From an uncultured Saprospiraceae bacterium (GTDB lineage: Bacteria; Bacteroidota; Bacteroidia; Chitinophagales; Saprospiraceae), in the NCBI GenBank assembly GCA_937969485.1, contig CALBVQ010000041.1, positions 1 through 19,034 on the forward strand: a stretch of DNA of 19,034 nucleotides, given 5' to 3'. The stretch's first letter is position 1. Each line of letters opens with the position of its first letter. Below the pieces are notes generated by a model. That model was not told where the DNA came from. It was given only the letters and a program-made list of their open reading frames with translations, and made no database searches. The translations under genes were made by a program, and so were the position numbers. Shown here piece by piece: positions 8,048 to 16,180 of the stretch.

Positions 8048-11000
8048 ATGAGAAGAACTTTACAAGGTTTGACTTTTTTGGCTGTATCCTTAATTTTTGG
8101 ATTTCAAGCTGCGAGTGCGCAATGCACTACTATAACTACAAGCGATAATTTGTGCCCAGGTAGTATGGTGACTTTCACAGGTGGTTGTACAGGGACTGTT
8201 ACAGATTGGTCATGGGATGATGGCACAGATAGCGGAACGTCTACAGACGAGATGTTAACAGTAATGCTTGGTATTGCAGATATCACAATATCTGTAGGAG
8301 ATGCAGGTGACGGTAGTACTTCCTATACTGAAACTTTTTCTTTATTAGGTTCTCCTTCTGCAACATTTACTGCGAATACTAATGCAGCATGCTTAAATGA
8401 CGCACAACCTGTCCTTACCTTTACTGGATCTGGGGGAAGTAATCCATATCTTTTCACGTACAATATTAATGGTGGAGCAGACATGGTTCTGGATAGTGAT
8501 CCTGGTAACAATAGTACAGAAGATCTTGATGTCCCTACAACTACTGCAGGTTCATTTATTTATACTTTGACCTCTGTTTCTGATCAGAACGGTTGTTCCA
8601 CAGAAATAACCACACAAACAGAGACAATCACAATAAATCCTCTGCCCGATGTCACTGTTCCTTCAATGGACACTGTTGTAAATTACTGCGCAGGTTCAAC
8701 GGTTCCTACAATTAGTTTTAATTTAACAGGTGAAAGTCCATATTCAGTTACATACACTATTGATGGCTCACCTACAACTGTGAATAATGTAACTAGCCCG
8801 TTCACTATTGGTAGCCCGGTACCAGGAGTTTATATTATTACTAATGTAACCGATAGTAACTCCTGTAGTACCGGAGGTGGTTTTGCTAGTAATAGTATAA
8901 CAGTAGTAGAAAACCCTGCACCTGCTGTGACAGATCCATCTACTGATGAAACAGAAAACTATTGCCAAGGGGCAACAGCCCCTACTATAGAATTTATCTT
9001 AAGTGGCACAGGCCCTTATTCAATTACATACACTCTTGATGGTTCACCGACAACAGTAACTAATGCTAGTAGCCCATTTGCTATAGGAAGCGCCGTACCA
9101 GGAGTTTATCAAATTACATCGATAACAGATGCGAATGGTTGTTCAACTACCGGAGGATATATGAGTAATACCATAACTGTTGTAGAAGACCCTACACCGG
9201 ACGTAACTGCCCCTGTAGTAGACGAAGTAGTGAATTATTGCGCAGGCTCGGCAGCCCCTACGATCAGTTTCGATCTAGGTGGGACTGGACCGTTTGATGT
9301 AACGTATACAGTAAATGGAACTAATCCAACAACAGTCAATGGAACAACGACGCCATTTACAATTAGCAGTGCATCTCCTGGTATATATATCATTACGTCA
9401 GTTACCGATGCAACCACATGTTCGACAGTTGGCGGCTATATGAGTAATAGTATAACTGTAGTAGAAAATAGTACGCCAGAGGTTACTGATCCCACAACAG
9501 ATGAAACAGTCAACTATTGTGTAGGCTCAGCAGCTCCTACTATCAGTTTCGATATTAGTGGAACTGGACCGTTTGATCTTACCTACACAATAGATGGAAT
9601 GAATCCTACAACAGTGAATAACACTACAAGTCCTTTTACAATAGGAAGTGCTGCTCCAGGTGAATATCAAATTACTTCGATAAGTGATGATAGTAATAAT
9701 TGTGCAACCGCTCCAGGTTATGAGAGTTCTACTATCACTGTCGTAGAAAATTCAATACCAGTAGTTACTATGCCTGCTACAGATATAGATGTTAACTACT
9801 GTCAAGGAGACGCAGTGCCTAATATACAGTTTGATTTTACTGGTAATGGACCTTTCAGTGTAACTTATACAATTGATGGTGGAACCCCCATCACTTCAAC
9901 AAATATAAATAGCCCATTGATAATTACGAGTCCTAGTCCAGGAGAATACGTGATTACTGATATTACAGATATGAATGCCTGCTCGACCGCTCCAGGTTTT
10001 GAGAGCAGCAGTATTACAGTTATTGAAGATCCTGCACCTACACCAACAATCGTAATTTCACCTAACCAATCCAGTTTTTGCGAGGGATCGGTTTTTGCTT
10101 TATCAGTAAGTGGGTTAGTAGGAAATCCAAATGATTACACGTATGCATGGGACTTGGCAGATGGAACAACATCTGCTAGTCAAGTTATTACTGTTAACAA
10201 TGCAGACTTAGATGATGATGGTACGTATTCTCTAATAGTAACTGACAATGGATCTATGTGTACCGCAGAAGTAAGTGTTGATATTACGATCAATGAACTG
10301 CCAAATGTTTCTTTAGGGGCTGAAGGGCCGTTTTGTCTCGACGATGATCCAATAGATTTATCTGGTAGTCCTGCAGGAGGAACATTCTCAGGGGTGGGAA
10401 TCACCGATATGACTGCAGGTACGTTTAATCCCTCTATTGCTGGAGTTGGAACACATACTATAACCTATACGTATGAGGACGGGAATTTATGTGAGGATTC
10501 TGATATGATTGACATTGTTGTTTATCCAATTCCAACACTTACCTTAGATAGCGTAGATTGTGCGCTAGATCTGCAGACTTACACTGTTTTTTTTACATCG
10601 GATGGCACAGTTACAAGTTCTGTTGGTACTGTTGTTGGCAGTACAGTTGTTGGAGTTCCTGCAGGTGTTGACGTCACAATTACAGCTACTTCAGTTGATA
10701 ATTGTACTTCTATAATTGATGTATCAGCTCCTAATTGTACTTGTCCAACAATTCCGCCTCCTGTTAGTGGGGGTGACGAAGAAATTTGTTTTGGAGACAC
10801 TAATCCCATGCTATCGGTAACTGCAGGTCCAGGCCTTAGTGCAAATTGGTATTTAGAAGCACAAAGTGGAGGTACGATTTTACTTGATGGTGATGGCACT
10901 CTAACTTATGAACCTGAAGTGACTGCTGCAGCCGTGTATACTTATTGGGTGGAGACATTTGATCCAATTAGTGATTGTGTAAGTACCACAAGGACACCTG

Positions 11001-14000
11001 TACAATTCACAATATTTGCACTGCCTACAGTTAGTATTTCTGCAGCCGGGCCATATTGTATTGATGGAGCAGCAGAAAATTTAGTAGGAAGCCCCACGGG
11101 TGGGACATTTAGTGGCCCTGGTATTACAAATAGTGTCATGGGAACTTTTAACCCTGCGACAGCAGGAGTGGGAACTCACACTATTACCTATACCTTTACA
11201 GATTTAAATACTTGTGTAAATAGCACTACTATAGACATCATTGTGAATGCATTACCAACAGTCGGTCTCGCTGCAGCAGGTCCTTTTTGTGTTGATGCTG
11301 GTCCCACGGACTTAGTAGGCTCGCCGGCAGGTGGAACATTTGCAGGAGATGGAATAGTTAACGGAAACAATGGAACTTTTGACCCTGCTAGTGCTGGAGT
11401 TGGAACCCACACAATAACCTATACCTTCCAAGATGGAAATGGATGTGTGAATACTGATATGACAGACGTCGTTGTTAAGCCGTTGCCCACGCTCACCATT
11501 TTAGATAAAGAATGTTCAGCTGATTTAGAAACGTATTCAATCACTTTTAACTCGAATGGTACTGTAAGTTCTTCACACGGCGATGTAAATAATATCACAG
11601 GGATTGTCTCTAACATTCCTGTGGAGATACTACTGGTGACATTGACGTCTGTTTTAGATGACTGTGTAACAATAGAGGAAGTAATCGCACCAAATTGTGA
11701 ATGCCCTCCTCTTGACCCTCCAACAAGTAATGGAGATGCAGCAATTTGCTTTGGGGATGAAAACCCTACACTTTCCGTCACGACATCAGGAAGCAACATA
11801 AGTGCAAACTGGTATGATAATTCTGGAACTCTTCTTACTGGCGAAGGCGGTGCTTTAACTTATACACCTATCGTGACCTCTCCGGATATATACACGTACT
11901 CAGTTGAAGCTCTTGACACTGACAGTGATTGTGTTAGTCAAGGCGTGGAGTTAGTAACCTTCACAATCTATGCTCTTCCTGTTCCCAACATTACACCAGA
12001 CAATCCAGTGATCTGTGAGAATACAACGGTGGTTTTGGATGCAGGAGATTATGAGGAATGGTTATGGAATGACAACAGTACAGATCAGACTTTGGAAGTC
12101 TCACTACCTGGAAATTATACCGTGATTGTAACAGATGAAAATGAATGTACGGGTGTTGATCAAGTTACTGTAGGACTAAATCCATTACCATTTGTGAGTT
12201 TGCCGAATGCAGATTTAGTTGTTGAATACTGCGAAAATGAAACTGCCCCGAATATAGAATTTGTCTTGTCAGGTACAGGTCCTTTTAATGTACAATACAC
12301 AATTGATGGTGTACCAGCTCCAGAAGAAACTGGAATTGTTGATAAATTGGTTATTACAGAACCAGGACCTGGAGAATATCAAGTCGTTTCCATTTCAGAT
12401 AATTTATGCTCCACCTCGTCTGGTTATGAGAGTAGTATAATAGAAGTTAAGGAAAACCCAGAACCATCATTTAACATAATAAAGACTCCAGTAAACAATG
12501 ATATCGTATGTGAAGGAGCTGATTTTGAGCTTAGTACTGACTTAGTAGGCGGCGGATTTACATATAGCTGGAGTACCCCTCTAGGAAATTTTGCTACCGA
12601 GACTATAGAATTTGATGATGTGACTACTGCGGCTTCAGGTATTTACTCACTGACAGTTTCTGATAATACCGCTACCCAGTGTATGTCTGTTGAAACTTTT
12701 GAGGTAAATGTATCAGTTGTTGCTGGTTCAATTGAAACTAACACTGATCAGACTCAGATATGTTTGGGTGAATCTATCATCTTGATAGCAGAAAATGTAC
12801 CAGGAGAAGATGGTGTAACGTGGTTAAATGGTGTTCCAGCTGGAGAAGAGAATGAAGTTACTGTGGAGGTATCACCAACTGTTACAACAACCTATGACGC
12901 GATATTGAGAAATAGCGACGGATGTGAAAGAAGTGAAAGTATTACAATTACAGTCACTGCACTCCCTACCCCTGCAATTTCAAGTGATGTAGCATCTTAC
13001 TGTAATGGGTCCGAAGTTACCTTGGAAACCTTGGCAGATTATGACAATTATAATTGGAGTACAGGCCAAGAAGATTCCGAAATAACTTTTAACGCCAACT
13101 CGAATGAAACAACTTATGAAGTTACAGTAACAGATGAAAACGGCTGTACTGGAATTGATGATATCATGCTGGATATCAAACTTAATCCTAGCGTTGGAAT
13201 TTCTACAGATGTAGTAAATTTACCAGCAGGAACAACAGCTGATTTCCAAGCAAAAGACGCCGAAACAGACTTAGATTGTGGTATTCAGGACTACGAATGG
13301 TATGTCAATGGAACTATACAGCAAGGTGGACCGTCAGCAGATTTTTCTTATACTTTTAATGTAGAAGGAGAAATTGACGTATGTGTGGTTTTAGTGGATG
13401 ATTGCGGCTGTAGATCACAAGAAATTTGCCAAACAATGGTAATCTTTGAAAATGGTCAGTGTTCTGTAGGTTTTACTAAGTTAGGTAATATATGTTTAGA
13501 TGAAGAAAGCGGCATAAGTGCTATTCCTATGCCTGGAACTGTAGATGGAGCGAATTTACCCACAGAAGGCTGGTTCGTACTTGAAGGCGAAGTACTTGAT
13601 GAAACTTTTAAAGCGACCATGTTGAATGTTGAAATAGGAGAACCTGGCAGAAGGTTTATAGTTCGTCACATAGGATTTTTAGATAAACCATTCGCTAAGC
13701 AAGATAAATTTTTAGATACGATTACAGTCGAGTTTAAGAATCCTGTTGATTATGAATATGAATTCTACTATGATTTTGGAAATTGTGAGAAGACATCAAG
13801 CCCAAGAATTGCATCTGTTCAGCAGACTCCGTCTTTTTCTGAAATAATAATTGATGAACAGGCATGTTTTGGCGAAAGCCCTAGAATAGAGTTTGTTCTC
13901 CCTGATGATGTTCAAGATTTTAGATTGACTTACAGTGTTAATGGAGGATCTGATGTTAATAAGGACTTCAATGGTGGTGCTGACTTTATTCAGTTTACTA

Positions 14001-15532
14001 ACCCTACGACAGACCTAGAAATTAATTTTAATCAATTAACCAACTTTAATCCTGGCGAAGTTCTTGTTGCGACCGGTTGCACAAGTGACGATATTGATCC
14101 TTCAAATTTTGTGATAGAGGTATTACCTGAGCTTACATACACAGTGGAAGATCAATGTAACGATGAGCTCACTATGATTCAATACACAATCACTCTGGAC
14201 GGAGGAACTGGTGACTTTTCATTAAATGGTCAGAATGTGGTAGGAAATGAGTTCGAAACACCATTCTTCGAAAGTGGACAAAGCCAATCTTATACTCTTA
14301 TCGATGAGGGATGTGATGAAGACAATTCAGAACTTATTACCTTGTCTAATTCTTGTGAAACTTGCGTGCTTTTTGAACCATTGGTCGCGGAGCAAGAAAT
14401 CATAGTAGATGGTGATCAAAATGTTTGCGAAAGTGATCTTGCTACTTTCAGCCTAAGTAAAGCTCCTGACATTTTAGACAATCAAATTGTTGTTTATGCG
14501 ATTTTATCCTCCCCTTCCAATCTGTATGATGAAGATCTCGTGATAATAGATAGTTTAACTGCAGACCCTACTGTTTTTGAATTTGATATAAACAGCAGCC
14601 CTGAACTTGTGGTAGGAACTGAGTATTATATCACCGCTTTTATTTTTACAAAGCAAGCGACAGGGTTCAAGGTTGATGGTGCATGTGCTGGTTTAAATCC
14701 TAAGTCACTTATCTTTTACGGTAATCCAGACGCTAGTATTGAAAATCTAGAGGATGATTTGGATATTTGTAAAAATGAGATAGATTTTCAGCTAGGAATT
14801 GATAACAACGTAACCTCGAGTACATTAACCGCTAATAGTCCCAATGTCAATATTGTGTATATAGAAGGTGATACTAGAGCATTAATAAATATTGGAGACG
14901 TAACTGAAACCGAGCTTATCATTACCTTAAATCAGTCTAATTCATATTCAACAAGTACAGGCACATTAACTTGTTCAGATCAGTCAGATATTACTCTGAA
15001 CGTGTTGGATAGATTTGCCCCTCCTAAGGACACAATTATTCAATGGCCTGATTTCATGTATGCATATACTGTTGAGGGACTATGCTACCAATGGGGACTT
15101 AATGATGCTGAAATCGAAGGTGAAACAACAAGATTTTTGATTCGTGATGAAGCACTTGCTGAAGGCGATGTACTTTGGATTAACGCATGGGATTGTGATG
15201 ATACCTTGTTAGAATGTGTTACAACAATTTACTTTAACGCTACAGGCCCTCCAGGGTTTCAAGTGGAGCCATCTACTACCATAGATTATAACTTGTATCC
15301 TAACCCTACAGGTGGCATATTCACATTAGAATTGGATGGCTTCCCAACGGGGAATTTCAATGCTAATGTAATTAGTTCTACAGGTCAATTATTGAATTCG
15401 GTTAGTTTCACTAAGGAATCAATTTTGCATAATCAGGAGATCAATGTGGAAGAATTAGTTAATGGCTTATACATACTTCAAGTAGTAGGTGAAAATGACG
15501 AAAGTCAATTTATAAAGTTTATTAAAAATTAA
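8048..15532 (+). CDS. giant T9SS-exported Ig/PKD-like repeat protein (putative adhesin)
   Basis: 2,494 aa from ATG 8048 (TTG at 8042 would add two residues). The signal peptide has basic MRRT, a core LTFLAVSLIFGF and cleavage near ASAQ. After a PKD-like domain (WSWDDG) and one divergent repeat come five tandem type-A repeats (residues 201-664, 92-94 aa each, motifs NYC, GTGPF, PGxYxIT, CST), a PKD-like domain, three type-B repeats of exactly 77 aa (GPFC, GGTF, GVGTHTITYT), two type-C units of 164 aa, several Ig/PKD-like domains, a sixth type-A repeat (1382-1473), and a Cys-containing region (about 1803-2413) collinear with the protein at 1721-4213. Residues 2414-2494 are a T9SS type A sorting tail (YNLYPNPTGGIF, NGLYILQV). 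Size, Thr/Ser/Asp-rich repeats and export signals fit a long surface filament or adhesin comparable to SprB, but it has a type A tail and no SprB-specific feature that I recognise. Confidence 0.96.
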   Translation: MRRTLQGLTFLAVSLIFGFQAASAQCTTITTSDNLCPGSMVTFTGGCTGTVTDWSWDDGTDSGTSTDEMLTVMLGIADITISVGDAGDGSTSYTETFSLLGSPSATFTANTNAACLNDAQPVLTFTGSGGSNPYLFTYNINGGADMVLDSDPGNNSTEDLDVPTTTAGSFIYTLTSVSDQNGCSTEITTQTETITINPLPDVTVPSMDTVVNYCAGSTVPTISFNLTGESPYSVTYTIDGSPTTVNNVTSPFTIGSPVPGVYIITNVTDSNSCSTGGGFASNSITVVENPAPAVTDPSTDETENYCQGATAPTIEFILSGTGPYSITYTLDGSPTTVTNASSPFAIGSAVPGVYQITSITDANGCSTTGGYMSNTITVVEDPTPDVTAPVVDEVVNYCAGSAAPTISFDLGGTGPFDVTYTVNGTNPTTVNGTTTPFTISSASPGIYIITSVTDATTCSTVGGYMSNSITVVENSTPEVTDPTTDETVNYCVGSAAPTISFDISGTGPFDLTYTIDGMNPTTVNNTTSPFTIGSAAPGEYQITSISDDSNNCATAPGYESSTITVVENSIPVVTMPATDIDVNYCQGDAVPNIQFDFTGNGPFSVTYTIDGGTPITSTNINSPLIITSPSPGEYVITDITDMNACSTAPGFESSSITVIEDPAPTPTIVISPNQSSFCEGSVFALSVSGLVGNPNDYTYAWDLADGTTSASQVITVNNADLDDDGTYSLIVTDNGSMCTAEVSVDITINELPNVSLGAEGPFCLDDDPIDLSGSPAGGTFSGVGITDMTAGTFNPSIAGVGTHTITYTYEDGNLCEDSDMIDIVVYPIPTLTLDSVDCALDLQTYTVFFTSDGTVTSSVGTVVGSTVVGVPAGVDVTITATSVDNCTSIIDVSAPNCTCPTIPPPVSGGDEEICFGDTNPMLSVTAGPGLSANWYLEAQSGGTILLDGDGTLTYEPEVTAAAVYTYWVETFDPISDCVSTTRTPVQFTIFALPTVSISAAGPYCIDGAAENLVGSPTGGTFSGPGITNSVMGTFNPATAGVGTHTITYTFTDLNTCVNSTTIDIIVNALPTVGLAAAGPFCVDAGPTDLVGSPAGGTFAGDGIVNGNNGTFDPASAGVGTHTITYTFQDGNGCVNTDMTDVVVKPLPTLTILDKECSADLETYSITFNSNGTVSSSHGDVNNITGIVSNIPVEILLVTLTSVLDDCVTIEEVIAPNCECPPLDPPTSNGDAAICFGDENPTLSVTTSGSNISANWYDNSGTLLTGEGGALTYTPIVTSPDIYTYSVEALDTDSDCVSQGVELVTFTIYALPVPNITPDNPVICENTTVVLDAGDYEEWLWNDNSTDQTLEVSLPGNYTVIVTDENECTGVDQVTVGLNPLPFVSLPNADLVVEYCENETAPNIEFVLSGTGPFNVQYTIDGVPAPEETGIVDKLVITEPGPGEYQVVSISDNLCSTSSGYESSIIEVKENPEPSFNIIKTPVNNDIVCEGADFELSTDLVGGGFTYSWSTPLGNFATETIEFDDVTTAASGIYSLTVSDNTATQCMSVETFEVNVSVVAGSIETNTDQTQICLGESIILIAENVPGEDGVTWLNGVPAGEENEVTVEVSPTVTTTYDAILRNSDGCERSESITITVTALPTPAISSDVASYCNGSEVTLETLADYDNYNWSTGQEDSEITFNANSNETTYEVTVTDENGCTGIDDIMLDIKLNPSVGISTDVVNLPAGTTADFQAKDAETDLDCGIQDYEWYVNGTIQQGGPSADFSYTFNVEGEIDVCVVLVDDCGCRSQEICQTMVIFENGQCSVGFTKLGNICLDEESGISAIPMPGTVDGANLPTEGWFVLEGEVLDETFKATMLNVEIGEPGRRFIVRHIGFLDKPFAKQDKFLDTITVEFKNPVDYEYEFYYDFGNCEKTSSPRIASVQQTPSFSEIIIDEQACFGESPRIEFVLPDDVQDFRLTYSVNGGSDVNKDFNGGADFIQFTNPTTDLEINFNQLTNFNPGEVLVATGCTSDDIDPSNFVIEVLPELTYTVEDQCNDELTMIQYTITLDGGTGDFSLNGQNVVGNEFETPFFESGQSQSYTLIDEGCDEDNSELITLSNSCETCVLFEPLVAEQEIIVDGDQNVCESDLATFSLSKAPDILDNQIVVYAILSSPSNLYDEDLVIIDSLTADPTVFEFDINSSPELVVGTEYYITAFIFTKQATGFKVDGACAGLNPKSLIFYGNPDASIENLEDDLDICKNEIDFQLGIDNNVTSSTLTANSPNVNIVYIEGDTRALINIGDVTETELIITLNQSNSYSTSTGTLTCSDQSDITLNVLDRFAPPKDTIIQWPDFMYAYTVEGLCYQWGLNDAEIEGETTRFLIRDEALAEGDVLWINAWDCDDTLLECVTTIYFNATGPPGFQVEPSTTIDYNLYPNPTGGIFTLELDGFPTGNFNANVISSTGQLLNSVSFTKESILHNQEINVEELVNGLYILQVVGENDESQFIKFIKN
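8648..10039 (+). repeat. five tandem type-A repeats in the giant gene
   Basis: The units start at 8648, 8924, 9200, 9479 and 9761 and encode 92, 92, 93, 94 and 93 aa. Each has NYC near the start, a PFxxTYT(I/L/V) strand pair, PG(V/I/E)Y(I/Q/V)IT and a closing SxxITV(V/I)E. A sixth copy lies apart at 12191-12466, and a divergent relative precedes the array. Units are similar in protein but clearly diverged in DNA, so the array is not freshly amplified. Confidence 0.9.
10304..11980 (+). repeat. B-C / B / B-C supra-repeat in the giant gene
   Basis: Type-B units at 10304-10534, 11027-11257 and 11258-11488 are each exactly 231 bp. Type-C units at 10535-11026 and 11489-11980 are each exactly 492 bp. 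The order is B1-C1-B2-B3-C2, so a 723-bp B-C block occurs twice with an extra B between. Type-C units share NC(T/E)CP, ICFGD and SANWY motifs. Confidence 0.88.
12191..12466 (+). repeat. isolated sixth type-A repeat
   Basis: Encodes 92 aa with the type-A pattern (EYCENETAPNIEFVLSGTGP, PGPGEYQVVSISD, SSGYESS). It is separated from the main array by about 2.1 kb holding the B-C block and an Ig-like domain. Confidence 0.85.
12191..12466 (+). other. boundary between repeat stalk and mixed Ig/PKD region
   Basis: Downstream of this unit the encoded domains become non-repetitive: Ig/PKD-like domains run up to about 13453, then the region shared with the protein at 1721-4213 begins. The upstream part (8648-12466) is thus the repetitive stalk and the downstream part the conserved body. 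Confidence 0.5.
15287..15529 (+). other. T9SS type A C-terminal sorting domain of the giant protein
   Basis: Encodes the last 81 residues, beginning YNLYPNPTGG and ending FIKFIKN, with the usual Por-secretion tail layout: YPNP motif, then ISSTGQLL, then NGLYILQV. It follows a shared pre-tail module ending CYQW...YFNATGP, which also precedes the tail of the shorter paralog (CYQW...YFNSTGP). Confidence 0.9.
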
Positions 15533-15536
15533 TACA

Positions 15537-16169
15537 CTGAAACGAAATTTAATCCTTGTATTTATGATTTGTCTTTTTATTTCTTGTACTCAATACCAGC
15601 GAGTGAGTTATTCCGACTCTTCCCAGCAAGGTAATGTTGAGTATCAAGCGAAGATAGAAAAGTACAAAGCAGCAAATAAAAGAATCTTATACAATGCTTA
15701 CTTGGCCTATATTGAATCGGCTGATTTGACGGATAAAGCAGGTAAGGTGACGGAAGAGTCAATATGGAATTTCAAGCAACAATTTGAACCAGGAGCAAAA
15801 ATTGTAAATGATATACAATTGTATCCACCTGAAAAAAAAGAAACGATTGACGCCAGCTTTTATGCAGATTTGGTAGCTACCTTTATGCCAAGAAAAGGAG
15901 TGGTAACTAAATTTGATAAACCAGACATTAATACTTTTTTTGGTGGTACAGGTGATCAGTTTCTTCCCAGGGTTGATGATGCTGATGAGAATGACGAAAT
16001 ATTCTTTTATACATATGAAACTATTAAGAAAAACTTCAATATACTTAATAAAAACAATCAAGTGCTATACTATGAGGAACCGATAGAATACCCTATTGTG
16101 ATCACTTTCCGAATCTCTATAAAGAATCAGTCTGCTGAAATCGTTTCTATTTTGCCTCAGAAAAATTAA
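15537..16169 (+). CDS. small lipoprotein related to the N-terminal domain of the next gene
   Basis: The first in-frame ATG is at 15564 (201 aa), but that leaves only MICLFIS before the lipobox Cys. Extending to CTG at 15537 adds KRNLILVF and gives a complete lipoprotein signal (basic KR, hydrophobic core, LFISC), so I place the start there (210 aa), five bases from the giant gene's stop; a CTG start is unusual and unproven. The mature protein is a mixed charged domain without a family that I recognise. It aligns in pattern with residues about 30-190 of the next protein: a helix with Phe/Tyr, then SFYADLVATFM against SYADKVFQYMQ, an EIFFYTYETIKK strand against GFYIVQISFEK, and closing EIVSIL against SIVGVL. 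Translation is likely coupled to the upstream gene. A periplasmic or outer-membrane assembly factor is inferred. Confidence 0.88.
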   Translation: MKRNLILVFMICLFISCTQYQRVSYSDSSQQGNVEYQAKIEKYKAANKRILYNAYLAYIESADLTDKAGKVTEESIWNFKQQFEPGAKIVNDIQLYPPEKKETIDASFYADLVATFMPRKGVVTKFDKPDINTFFGGTGDQFLPRVDDADENDEIFFYTYETIKKNFNILNKNNQVLYYEEPIEYPIVITFRISIKNQSAEIVSILPQKN

Positions 16170-16180
16170 AAAACCATAGA

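Noticed and set aside
8648..10039. Regularly spaced DNA repeats that might be a CRISPR array
   Set aside because: The period is about 276-282 bp, the units are diverged, and they lie in frame inside a coding sequence.
8104..11799. Many minus-strand open frames of 60-126 codons opposite the giant gene
   Set aside because: They are antisense shadows of the Thr/Ser/Pro-biased repeat sequence, lacking starts, signals or recognisable domains.
8048..15532. Identification as SprB
   Set aside because: Size and repeats are similar, but the sorting tail is type A and the neighbours are not SprC, SprD or SprF as I know them.
15577..16061. Two minus-strand open frames opposite the small lipoprotein gene
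   Set aside because: Low-complexity antisense frames with no start signals; the plus-strand gene explains the region.
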